Notes under the pieces: model-generated
The model's database searches: none
The model's input: only the letters and a program-made list of their open reading frames with translations
What the model was told of the DNA's origin: nothing
Position numbers and translations under genes: made by a program
Origin: Brachyhypopomus gauderio
Lineage: Eukaryota; Chordata; Actinopteri; Gymnotiformes; Hypopomidae
Length of the DNA: 64,000 nucleotides
Direction: 5' to 3'
Assembly (NCBI RefSeq): GCF_052324685.1
Contig: NC_135212.1
Location: forward strand, 49,620,898-49,684,897
Shown: positions 1 through 6,969 of the stretch, one piece after another
Position numbering within the stretch: position 1 is the first letter of the stretch
Layout of the letters: each line of letters opens with the position of its first letter

Positions 1-122
1 GTGTGTCGATTGCGATTTCAAAGATGCAAACACTTTCACAGCACAAAAGCAGCCGTATATGACTTGTGGGTCCTGCACTTACAACAGGAGACACGATTGT
101 CAGAAATTAAAGAAAGCAACAC
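1..122. repeat. Partial spacer at the left edge
   Basis: The window opens inside a spacer, about 10 bp past its expected left end. It is the 3' flank of the first tRNA copy and has the ATTGCGATTTC form of the left half. The interrupted Pol III tail and the hairpin are present. No gene lies in it. Confidence 0.9.
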
Positions 123-204
123 CGACAAAGGTGGGATTCTAACCCACGCGTGCTATGCACAATGGATTAGCAGTCCATCCCCTTAACCTCTCGGCCACCT
201 CGTC
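123..204 (-). pseudogene. tRNA-Ser(GCT) copy k=0, class K (C56A)
   Basis: T loop reads TTAGAAT instead of TTCGAAT, so the B box core and the G19:C56 tertiary pair are lost. C25G also breaks the D stem, and G4 faces U69. Probably poorly transcribed. Confidence 0.75.
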
Positions 205-258
205 GTTTGTGGTTGTGTGTCGATTGCGATTTCAAAGATGCAAACACTTTCACAGCAC

Positions 259-262
259 AAAA
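259..262 (-). terminator. Backup Pol III terminator TTTT after the hairpin
   Basis: The + strand CACAAAAGG gives CCTTTTGTG on the minus strand, a T4 run 75 nt beyond the tRNA 3' end. It is present in nearly every unit. It could end transcripts that read through the interrupted primary tail. Confidence 0.45.
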
Positions 263-272
263 GGAGGCTTGT

Positions 273-317
273 CTGACTTGTGGGTCCTGCACTTATATCA
301 GGAGACACGATTGTCAG
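273..317 (-). other. Imperfect hairpin downstream of the tRNA (reference unit)
   Basis: The 45 bp form nested inverted arms CTGAC/GTCAG, GTG/CAC and TCCTG/CAGGA, separated by internal loops (TT against GATT, and GG against GA) around a 9-nt loop. It begins 19 nt past the tRNA 3' end. Across units the loop is the most variable part (CACTTATAT, CACTTACAC, CACTTACAA, TAGTTACAG on the + strand) while the inner arms are mostly kept. This is what a structured read-through RNA would show. Folding was done by eye. Confidence 0.5.
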
Positions 318-329
318 AAATTAAAGAAA
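318..329 (-). terminator. Interrupted Pol III terminator TTTCTTTAATTT (majority form)
   Basis: On the minus strand the tail starts 7 nt after the discriminator base. It has no run of four T residues, only T3-C-T3-AA-T3. Pol III normally needs at least T4, so this is a weak or non-canonical signal. Most units, including most consensus copies, carry it. Confidence 0.6.
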
Positions 330-347
330 GCAACACCGACGAAGGTG

Positions 348-358
348 GGATTCGAACC
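348..358 (-). promoter_or_regulatory. Pol III B box in the reference copy
   Basis: GGTTCGAATCC on the minus strand is a perfect match to the B box consensus GGTTCGANNCC, the main TFIIIC contact. The central C at 353 (+ strand g354 side of the TTCGA core) corresponds to C56, which is mutated in the K and D subfamilies. Confidence 0.9.
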
Positions 359-400
359 CACGCGTGCTATGCACAATGGATTAGCAGTCCATCGCCTTAA

Positions 401-411
401 CCTCTCGGCCA
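401..411 (-). promoter_or_regulatory. Pol III A box in the reference copy
   Basis: TGGCCGAGAGG on the minus strand fits the type 2 A box consensus except for A in place of T before the final GG. It spans residues 8-19 of the tRNA. I see no TATA-like motif about 30 bp upstream in the spacer, so these genes appear to rely on internal promoter elements. Confidence 0.85.
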
Positions 412-550
412 CCTCGTCAATTACAGTTGTGTGTCGATTGCGATTTCAAAGATGCAAACACTTTCACAGCACAAAAGCAGCCGTATATGACTTGTGGGTA
501 CTGCACTTACACCAGGAGACACGATTGTCAGAAATTAAAGAAAGCAACAC

Positions 551-632
551 CGACGAAGGTGGGATTCGAACCCACGCGTGCTATGCATAATGGATTAGCA
601 GTCCATCTCCTTAACCTCTCGGCCACCTCGTC
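551..632 (-). tRNA. tRNA-Ser-GCT: tRNA-Ser(GCT) copy k=2, class V
   Basis: Anticodon and promoter boxes are intact. The base of the variable arm has an A:C mismatch (ATGC facing GCAC) and C25A opens the D stem. Confidence 0.7.
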
Positions 633-764
633 AATCACGGTTGTGTGTCGATTGCAATTTCAAAGATGCAAAGACTTTCACAGCACAAAAGGAGGCTTGT
701 CTGACTTGTGGGTCCTGCACTTACATCAGGAGACACGATTGTCAGAAATTTAAAAAAGCAACAC

Positions 765-846
765 CGACGAAGGTGGGATTCGAACCCACGCGATCTATGC
801 AAAATGGATAAGCAGTCCATCACCTTAACCTCTAGGCCACCTCGTC
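765..846 (-). tRNA. tRNA-Ser(GCT)-like copy k=3, class L (A37U)
   Basis: The anticodon loop is CTGCTTA: position 37, normally A and t6A-modified for ANN codons, is U. The variable arm is largely unpaired (TTGC against GATC), so SerRS recognition is doubtful. Tail is T6. Confidence 0.6.
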
Positions 847-965
847 GTTTGTGGTTGTGTGTCGATAGCAATTTCAAAGAAGCAAACACTTTCACAGCAC
901 AAAAGAAGGCTTTTTTGACTTGTGGGTCCTGCACTTACATCAGGAGACACGATTGTCAGAAATTT

Positions 966-971
966 AAAAAA
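966..971 (-). terminator. Canonical T6 terminator (S and L subfamilies)
   Basis: Here the tail reads GC then six T on the minus strand, a good Pol III terminator. The T6 form is found with the L copies (all except k=17 and 23), with the S copies and with k=35. Confidence 0.75.
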
Positions 972-978
972 GCAACAC

Positions 979-1060
979 CGACGAAGGTGGGATTCGAACC
1001 CACGCGTGCTATGCAAAATTGATTAGCAGTCCATCACCTTAACCTCTAGGCCACCTCGTC
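979..1060 (-). tRNA. tRNA-Ser-GCT: tRNA-Ser(GCT) copy k=4, class S
   Basis: The 3' anticodon stem is TCAAT, giving a G29:A41 mismatch. The variable arm keeps 3 bp. B box is intact and the tail is T6. Confidence 0.62.
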
Positions 1061-1192
1061 GTTTGTGGTTGTTTGTCGATTGCGATTTCAAAGATGCAAA
1101 CACTTTCACAGCACAAAAGAAGGCTTATCTGACTTGTGGGTCCTGCACTTACACCAGGAGACACGATTGTCAGAAATTAAAGAAAGCAACAC

Positions 1193-1274
1193 CGACGAAG
1201 GTGGGATTCTAACCCACGCGTGCTATGCACAATGGATTAGCAGTCCATCGCCTTAACCTCTCGGCCACCTCGTC
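1193..1274 (-). pseudogene. tRNA-Ser(GCT) copy k=5, class K (C56A)
   Basis: Identical to the consensus except for the C56A change in the B box. First unit of the 6-unit repeat block. Confidence 0.75.
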
Positions 1275-1406
1275 AATTACGGTTGTGTGTCGATTGCGAT
1301 TTCAAAGATGCAAATACTTTCACAGCACAAAAGGAGGCGTATCTGACTTGTGGGTCCTGCACTTATATCAGGAGACACGATGGTCAGAAATTAAAGAAAG
1401 CAACAC

Positions 1407-1488
1407 CGACGAAGGTGGGATTCGAACCAACGCGTGCTATGCACTATGGATTAGCAGTCCATCGCCTTAACCTCTCGGCCACCTCGTC
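1407..1488 (-). tRNA. tRNA-Ser-GCT: tRNA-Ser(GCT) copy k=6
   Basis: Near consensus, with U44A beside the variable arm and one T-stem mismatch (position 51 is T against C63). The matching unit k=12 lacks the T-stem change, so it arose after the block duplicated. Confidence 0.68.
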
Positions 1489-1620
1489 GTTTGTGGTTGT
1501 GTGTCGATAGCAATTTCAAAGAAGCAAACACTTTCACAGCACAAAAGAAGGCTTTTCTGACTTGTGGGTCCTGTAGTTACAGCAGGAGACACGATTGTCA
1601 GAAATTAAAGAAAGCAACAC

Positions 1621-1702
1621 CGACGGAGGTGGGATTCGAACACACACGTGCTATGCATAATGGATTAGCAGTCCATCGCCTTAATCTATCGGCCACCTTG
1701 TC
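1621..1702 (-). pseudogene. tRNA-Ser(GCT) copy k=7, class H
   Basis: G15T and G19A in the D loop, a T-stem mismatch at 52:62, an A:C mismatch in the variable arm and two acceptor mismatches (A4:C69, A5:C68). Anticodon GCT is kept. Several tertiary contacts should be lost. Confidence 0.75.
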
Positions 1703-1834
1703 GTTTGTGCTTGTGTGTCGATTGCGATTTCAAAGATGCAAACACTTTCACAGCACAAAAGCAGCCGTATATGACTTGTGGGTCCTGCACTTACAACAGG
1801 AGACACGATTGTCAGAAATTAAAGAAAGCAACAC

Positions 1835-1916
1835 CGACGAAGGTGGGATTCGAACCCACGCATGCTATGCACAATGGATTAGCAGTCCATCGCCTTAACC
1901 TCTCGGCCACCTCATT
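1835..1916 (-). pseudogene. tRNA-Ser(GCT) copy k=8 with G1A
   Basis: The 5' end reads AATGAGG, so position 1 is A against C72 and position 3 wobbles with G70. Otherwise well formed. Loss of the first pair would disturb RNase P cleavage and charging. Recurs at k=14 and 20. Confidence 0.62.
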
Positions 1917-2048
1917 GTTTGTGGTGGTGTGTCGATTGCGATTTCAAAGATGCAAACACTTTCACAGCACAAAAGGAGGCTTATCTGACTTGTGGGTCCT
2001 GCTCTTATATCAGGAGACACGATTGTCAGAAATTAAAGAAAGCAACAC

Positions 2049-2130
2049 CGACGAAGGTGGGATTCGAACCCACGCGTGCTATGCACAAGGGATTAGCAGT
2101 CCATCGCCTTAACCTCTCGGCCACCTCGTC
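2049..2130 (-). tRNA. tRNA-Ser-GCT: tRNA-Ser(GCT) copy k=9 with A42C
   Basis: Consensus apart from A42C, which mismatches U28 in the anticodon stem. Recurs at k=15 and 21. Confidence 0.7.
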
Positions 2131-2262
2131 AATTACAGTTGTGTGTCGATTGCGATTTCAAAGATGCAAACACTTTCACAGCACAAAAGGAGGCTTATCT
2201 GACTTGTGGGTCCTGCACTTACTTCAGGAGACACGATTGTCAGAAATTAAAGAAAACAACAC

Positions 2263-2344
2263 CGACAAATGTGGTATTCAAACCCACGCGTGCAAAGCAC
2301 AATGGATTAGCAGTCCATCGCCTTAACCTCTTGGCTACCTCGTC
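2263..2344 (-). pseudogene. tRNA-Ser(GCT) copy k=10, class D
   Basis: Most decayed class. C56T in the T loop, A61 against G53, A66 against G7, plus G9A and G13A. The B box reads GGTTTGAATAC and should not bind TFIIIC well. Variable-arm loop is TTT. Confidence 0.78.
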
Positions 2345-2476
2345 GCTTGCGGTTTTGTGTCGATTGTGATTTCAAAGATGCAAACACTTTCACAGCACAA
2401 AAGCAGCCGTATCTGACTTGTGGGTCCTGCACTTACACCAGGAGACACGATTGTCAGAAATTAAAGAAAGCAACAC

Positions 2477-2558
2477 CGACGAAGGTGGGATTCTAACCCA
2501 CGCGTGCTATGCACAATGGATTAGCAGTCCATCGCCTTAACCTCTCGGCCACCTCGTC
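2477..2558 (-). pseudogene. tRNA-Ser(GCT) copy k=11, class K
   Basis: C56A; start of the second 6-unit block and the partner of k=5. Confidence 0.75.
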
Positions 2559-2690
2559 AATTACGGTTGTGTGTCGATTGCGATTTCAAAGATGCAAATA
2601 CTTTCACAGCACAAAAGGAGGCGTATCTGACTTGTGGGTCCTGCACTTATATCAGGAGACACGATGGTCAGAAATTAAAGAAAGCAACAC

Positions 2691-2772
2691 CGACGAAGGT
2701 GGGATTCGAACCCACGCGTGCTATGCACTATGGATTAGCAGTCCATCGCCTTAACCTCTCGGCCACCTCGTC
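2691..2772 (-). tRNA. tRNA-Ser-GCT: tRNA-Ser(GCT) copy k=12
   Basis: Consensus except U44A next to the variable arm; all stems pair. Confidence 0.82.
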
Positions 2773-2904
2773 GTTTGTGGTTGTGTGTCGATAGCAATTT
2801 CAAAGAAGCAAACACTTTCACAGCACAAAAGAAGGCTTTTCTGACTTGTGGGTCCTGTAGTTACAGCAGGAGACACGATTGTCAGAAATTAAAGAAAGCA
2901 ACAC

Positions 2905-2986
2905 CGACGGAGGTGGGATTCGAACACACACGTGCTATGCATAATGGATTAGCAGTCCATCGCCTTAATCTATCGGCCACCTTGTC
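2905..2986 (-). pseudogene. tRNA-Ser(GCT) copy k=13, class H
   Basis: Same defects as k=7, its partner in the first 6-unit block. Confidence 0.75.
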
Positions 2987-3118
2987 GTTTGTGCTTGTGT
3001 GTCGATTGCGATTTCAAAGATGCAAACACTTTCACAGCACAAAAGCAGCCGTATATGACTTGTGGGTCCTGCACTTACAACAGGAGACACGATTGTCAGA
3101 AATTAAAGAAAGCAACAC

Positions 3119-3200
3119 CGACGAAGGTGGGATTCGAACCCACGCATGCTATGCACAATGGATTAGCAGTCCATCGCCTTAACCTCTCGGCCACCTCATT
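3119..3200 (-). pseudogene. tRNA-Ser(GCT) copy k=14 with G1A
   Basis: Partner of k=8, with the same A1:C72 mismatch. Confidence 0.62.
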
Positions 3201-3332
3201 GTTTGTGGTGGTGTGTCGATTGCGATTTCAAAGATGCAAACACTTTCACAGCACAAAAGGAGGCTTATCTGACTTGTGGGTCCTGCTCTTATATCAGGAG
3301 ACACGATTGTCAGAAATTAAAGAAAGCAACAC

Positions 3333-3414
3333 CGACGAAGGTGGGATTCGAACCCACGCGTGCTATGCACAAGGGATTAGCAGTCCATCGCCTTAACCTC
3401 TCGGCCACCTCGTC
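3333..3414 (-). tRNA. tRNA-Ser-GCT: tRNA-Ser(GCT) copy k=15 with A42C
   Basis: Partner of k=9; single anticodon-stem mismatch. Confidence 0.7.
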
Positions 3415-3546
3415 AATTACAGTTGTGTGTCGATTGCGATTTCAAAGATGCAAACACTTTCACAGCACAAAAGGAGGCTTATCTGACTTGTGGGTCCTGC
3501 ACTTACTTCAGGAGACACGATTGTCAGAAATTAAAGAAAACAACAC

Positions 3547-3628
3547 CGACAAATGTGGTATTCAAACCCACGCGTGCAAAGCACAATGGATTAGCAGTCC
3601 ATCGCCTTAACCTCTTGGCTACCTCGTC
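3547..3628 (-). pseudogene. tRNA-Ser(GCT) copy k=16, class D
   Basis: Partner of k=10 with the same C56T, A61 and A66 changes. Confidence 0.78.
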
Positions 3629-3760
3629 GCTTGCGGTTTTGTGTCGATTGTGATTTCAAAGATGCAAACACTTTCACAGCACAAAAGCAGCCGTATCTGA
3701 CTTGTGGGTCCTGCACTTACACCAGGAGACACGATTGTCAGAAATTAAAAAAAGCAACAC

Positions 3761-3842
3761 CGACGAAGGTGGGATTCGAACACACGCGTGCTATGCACAA
3801 TGGATAAGCAGTCCATCGCCTTAACCTCTCGGCCACCTCGTC
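3761..3842 (-). tRNA. tRNA-Ser(GCT)-like copy k=17, A37U plus T-stem mismatch
   Basis: Loop CTGCTTA and position 52 T against C62. Tail is T7. The third 6-unit block has had its first two units replaced by this and k=18. Confidence 0.58.
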
Positions 3843-3960
3843 AATTACGGTTGTGTGTCGATTGCAATTTCAAAGATGCAAACACTTTCACAACACAAAA
3901 GCAGGCTTGTCTGACTTGTGGGTCCTGCACTTACATCAGGAGACACGATTGTCAGAAATT

Positions 3961-3967
3961 AAAAAAA
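3961..3967 (-). terminator. Canonical T7 terminator (U subfamily)
   Basis: Seven T residues on the minus strand follow the tRNA at 3975-4056. The T7 form accompanies most copies with the UUU variable-arm loop, so structurally sound genes and a strong terminator coincide there. Confidence 0.78.
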
Positions 3968-3974
3968 GCAACAC

Positions 3975-4056
3975 CGACGAAGGTGGGATTCGAACCCACG
4001 CGTGCAAAGCACAATGGATTAGCAGTCCATCGCCTTAACCTCTCGGCCACCTCGTC
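3975..4056 (-). tRNA. tRNA-Ser-GCT: tRNA-Ser(GCT) copy k=18, class U with T7 tail
   Basis: All stems match the consensus; the variable arm is GTGC-TTT-GCAC. A and B boxes are intact and the T7 terminator is canonical, so this is among the best candidates for an efficiently expressed gene. Same sequence and tail at 7398, 18526, 18740, 29654, 43564, 43778, 54692 and 61754. Confidence 0.92.
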
Positions 4057-4188
4057 AATTATGGTTGTGTGTCGATAGCAATTTCAAAGAAGCAAGCACT
4101 TTCACAGCACAAAAGAAGGCTTTTCTGACTTGTGGGTCCTGTAGTTACAGCAGGAGACACGATTGTCAGAAATTAAAGAAAGCAACAC

Positions 4189-4270
4189 CGACGGAGGTGG
4201 GATTCGAACACACACGTGCTATGCATAATGGATTAGCAGTCCATCGCCTTAATCTATCGGCCACCTTGTC
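4189..4270 (-). pseudogene. tRNA-Ser(GCT) copy k=19, class H
   Basis: Third-block partner of k=7 and 13. Confidence 0.75.
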
Positions 4271-4402
4271 GTTTGTGCTTGTGTGTCGATTGCGATTTCA
4301 AAGATGCAAACACTTTCACAGCACAAAAGCAGCCGTATATGACTTGTGGGTCCTGCACTTACAACAGGAGACACGATTGTCAGAAATTAAAGAAAGCAAC
4401 AC

Positions 4403-4484
4403 CGACGAAGGTGGGATTCGAACCCACGCATGCTATGCACAATGGATTAGCAGTCCATCGCCTTAACCTCTCGGCCACCTCATT
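4403..4484 (-). pseudogene. tRNA-Ser(GCT) copy k=20 with G1A
   Basis: Third-block partner of k=8 and 14; A1 faces C72. Confidence 0.62.
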
Positions 4485-4616
4485 GTTTGTGGTGGTGTGT
4501 CGATTGCGATTTCAAAGATGCAAACACTTTCACAGCACAAAAGGAGGCTTATCTGACTTGTGGGTCCTGCTCTTATATCAGGAGACACGATTGTCAGAAA
4601 TTAAAGAAAGCAACAC

Positions 4617-4698
4617 CGACGAAGGTGGGATTCGAACCCACACGTGCTATGCACAAGGGATTAGCAGTCCATCGCCTTAACCTCTCGGCCACCTCGTC
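4617..4698 (-). tRNA. tRNA-Ser-GCT: tRNA-Ser(GCT) copy k=21 with A42C
   Basis: Partner of k=9 and 15, with one extra private change at the variable arm/T stem junction. Confidence 0.68.
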
Positions 4699-4830
4699 AA
4701 TTACAGTTGTGTGTCGATTGCGATTTCAAAGATGCAAACACTTTCACAGCACAAAAGGAGGCTTATCTGACTTGTGGGTCCTGCACTTACTTCAGGAGAC
4801 ACGATTGTCAGAAATTAAAGAAAACAACAC

Positions 4831-4912
4831 CGACAAATGTGGTATTCAAACCCACGCGTGCAAAGCACAATGGATTAGCAGTCCATCGCCTTAACCTCTT
4901 GGCTACCTCGTC
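4831..4912 (-). pseudogene. tRNA-Ser(GCT) copy k=22, class D
   Basis: Third-block partner of k=10 and 16. Confidence 0.78.
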
Positions 4913-5044
4913 GCTTGCGGTTTTGTGTCGATTGTGATTTCAAAGATGCAAACACTTTCACAGCACAAAAGCAGCCGTATCTGACTTGTGGGTCCTGCAC
5001 TTACACCAGGAGACACGATTGTCAGAAATTAAAAAAAGCAACAC

Positions 5045-5126
5045 CGACGAAGGTGGGATTCTAACCCACGCGTGCTATGCACAATGGATAAGCAGTCCAT
5101 CGCCTTAACCTCTCGGCCACCTCGTC
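5045..5126 (-). pseudogene. tRNA-Ser(GCT) copy k=23, C56A plus A37U
   Basis: Combines the K and L lesions in one copy, with a T7 tail. A recombinant between subfamilies is the simplest origin. Confidence 0.72.
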
Positions 5127-5258
5127 AATTACGGTTGTGTGTCGATTGCGATTTCAAAGAAGCAAGCACTTTCACAGCACAAAAGAAGGCCTTTCTGACT
5201 TGTGGGTCCTGTAGTTACAGCAGGAGACACGATTGTCAGAAATTAAAGAAAGCAACAC

Positions 5259-5340
5259 CGACGAAGGTGGGATTCGAACCCACGCGTGCAAAGCACAATG
5301 GATTAGCAGTCCATCGCCTTAACCTCTCGGCCACCTCGTC
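5259..5340 (-). tRNA. tRNA-Ser-GCT: tRNA-Ser(GCT) copy k=24, class U
   Basis: Sound cloverleaf with TTT variable-arm loop but the interrupted TTTCTTT tail rather than T7. Confidence 0.88.
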
Positions 5341-5472
5341 AATTATGGTTGTGTGTCGATAGCAATTTCAAAGAAGCAAGCACTTTCACAGCACAAAAGA
5401 AGGCCTTTCTGACTTGTGGGTCCTGTAGTTACAGCAGGAGACACGATTGCCAGAAATTAAAGAAAGCAACAC

Positions 5473-5554
5473 CGACGAAGGTGGGATTCGAACCCACGCG
5501 TGCTATGCACAATGGATTAGCAGTCCATCGCCTTAACCTCTCGGCCACCTCGTC
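5473..5554 (-). tRNA. tRNA-Ser-GCT: tRNA-Ser(GCT) copy k=25, consensus
   Basis: Exact match to the reference copy at 337-418. Confidence 0.94.
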
Positions 5555-5686
5555 AATTACGGTTGTGTGTCGATTGCGATTTCAAAGATGCAAATACTTT
5601 CACAGCACAAAAGGAGGCTTATCTGACTTGTGGGTCCTGCACTTATATCAGGAGACACGATTGTCAGAAATTAAAGAAAGCAACAC

Positions 5687-5768
5687 CGACGAAGGTGGGA
5701 TTCGAACCCACGCGTGCTATGCACAATGGATTAGCAGTCCATTGCCTTAACCTCTCGGCCACCTCGTC
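5687..5768 (-). tRNA. tRNA-Ser-GCT: tRNA-Ser(GCT) copy k=26 with G26A
   Basis: Only change is G26A between D and anticodon stems. All pairs are kept, so this is likely functional. Recurs at k=117, 132 and 283. Confidence 0.87.
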
Positions 5769-5900
5769 GTTTGTGGTTGTGTGTCGATAGCAATTTCAAA
5801 GAAGCAAACACTTTCACAGCACAAAAGCAGGCGTATATGACTTGTTGGTCCTGCACTTACAACAGGAGACACGATTGTCAGAAATTAAAGAAAGCAACAC

Positions 5901-5982
5901 AGACGAAGGTGGGATTCGAACCCACGCGTGCTATGCACAATGGATTAGCAGTCCATCCCCTTAATCTCTTGGCCACCTCGTC
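5901..5982 (-). tRNA. tRNA-Ser(GCT)-like copy k=27, class Z (G73U)
   Basis: The discriminator base is U instead of G, with C25G, G13A and G19A as well. G73 is a SerRS identity base in eukaryotes, so charging is doubtful. Confidence 0.65.
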
Positions 5983-6114
5983 GTTTGTGGTTGTGTGTCG
6001 ATTGCGATTTCAAAGATGCAAACACTTTCACAGCACAAAAGGAGGCTTATCTGACTTGTGGGTCCTGCACTTATATCAGGAGACACGATTGTCAGAAATT
6101 AAAGAAAGCAACAC

Positions 6115-6196
6115 CGACGAAGGTGGGATTCGAACCCACGCGTGCTATGCACAATGGATTAGCAGTCCATCGCCTTAACCTCTCGGCCACCTCGTC
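6115..6196 (-). tRNA. tRNA-Ser-GCT: tRNA-Ser(GCT) copy k=28, consensus
   Basis: Exact match to the reference copy. Confidence 0.94.
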
Positions 6197-6328
6197 AATT
6201 ACAGTTGTGTGTCGATTGCGATTTCAAAGATGCAAACACTTTCACAGCACAAAAGGAGGCTTATCTGACTTGTGGGTCCTGCACTTATATCAGGAGACAC
6301 GATTGTCAGAAATTAAAGAAAACAACAC

Positions 6329-6410
6329 CGACGAAGGTGGGATTCGAACCCATGCGTGCTATGCACAATGGATTAGCAGTCCATCGCCTTAACCTCTCGG
6401 CCACCTCGTC
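6329..6410 (-). tRNA. tRNA-Ser-GCT: tRNA-Ser(GCT) copy k=29 with G49A
   Basis: One T-stem mismatch, A49 against C65. Block A/B relatives at this place lack it. Confidence 0.75.
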
Positions 6411-6541
6411 AATTACAGTTGTGTGTCGATTGCGATTTCAAAGATGCAAACACTATCACAGCACAAAAGGAGGCTTATCTGATTGTGGGTCCTGCACTTA
6501 TATCAGGAGACACGATTGTCAGAAATTAAAGAAAGCAACAC

Positions 6542-6623
6542 CGACGAAGGTGGGATTCGAACCCACGCGTGCTATGCACAATGGATTAGCAGTCCATCGC
6601 CTTAACCTCTCGGCCACCTCGTC
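6542..6623 (-). tRNA. tRNA-Ser-GCT: tRNA-Ser(GCT) copy k=30, consensus
   Basis: Exact consensus. The spacer before it on the + strand has lost one C after 6482, the only intra-unit length change I found. Confidence 0.94.
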
Positions 6624-6755
6624 AATTACAGTTGTGAGTCGATTGCGATTTCAAAGATGCAAACACTTTCACAGCACAAAAGGAGGCTTATCTGACTTGT
6701 GGGTCCTGCACTTACTTCAGGAGACACGATTGTCAGAAATTAAAAAAAGCAACAC

Positions 6756-6837
6756 CGACGAAGGTGGGATTCGAACCCAGGCGTGCAAAGCACAATGGAT
6801 TAGCAGTCCATCGCCTTAACCTCTCGGCCACCTCATC
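6756..6837 (-). tRNA. tRNA-Ser-GCT: tRNA-Ser(GCT) copy k=31, class U with G49C
   Basis: C49 faces C65 in the T stem and U3 wobbles with G70. T7 tail. Confidence 0.7.
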
Positions 6838-6969
6838 AATTATGGTTGTGTGTCGATTGTGATTTCAAAGATGCAAACACTTTCACAGCACAAAAGCAGG
6901 CTTGTCTGACTTGTGGGTCCTGCACTTACATCAGGAGACACGATTGTCAGAAATTAAAAAAAGCAACAC

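Larger units (their letters stand above)
337..418 (-). tRNA. tRNA-Ser-GCT: tRNA-Ser (anticodon GCT), consensus copy, k=1
   Basis: This is the reference copy for the array. Its RNA would decode AGC/AGU serine codons. Reading the minus strand from 418: acceptor GACGAGG pairs with CTTCGTC (one G6:U67 wobble), D stem GCC/GGC, D loop with G18G19, anticodon stem ATGGA/TCCAT, loop CTGCTAA with GCT at 383-385, variable arm GTGC/GCAC closing ATA, T stem GTGGG/CCCAC, loop TTCGAAT, then G73 at 337. The long variable arm and G73 are the known SerRS identity elements; SerRS does not read the anticodon. There is no intron and no encoded CCA. The A box (401-411) and B box (348-358) are intact. The 3' tail is the interrupted TTTCTTT, so termination may be inefficient. 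Identical 82-bp sequences recur many times in the window. Confidence 0.96.
1193..5044. repeat. Three successive 1284-bp (6-unit) blocks
   Basis: Blocks 1193-2476 and 2477-3760 run in the same class order: K, U44A copy, H, G1A copy, A42C copy, D. The third (3761-5044) repeats the last four units but its first two are replaced by k=17 and 18. The few differences between blocks 1 and 2 point to a recent duplication. Confidence 0.88.

Noticed and set aside
290-300. TATA-like motif (ATATAAG on the minus strand) as an upstream promoter
   Set aside because: It lies about 90 bp upstream of the next tRNA, too far for a Pol III TATA element, and it is lost in most units through loop variation.
337-418. 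Bacterial or organellar tRNA-Ser(GCU)
   Set aside because: No encoded CCA, a 4-bp variable arm, a match to the nuclear animal type, no D-arm loss as in animal mitochondria, and tandem copies not seen in such genomes.
337-418. Intron in the anticodon loop, as in yeast tRNA-Ser(GCU)
   Set aside because: The 7-nt loop is continuous between the two anticodon stem strands in every copy I read.
825-1016. Minus-strand frames containing STRGFESHLRR
   Set aside because: This peptide is simply the sense translation of the T arm of a tRNA-Ser gene, a common false protein in databases.
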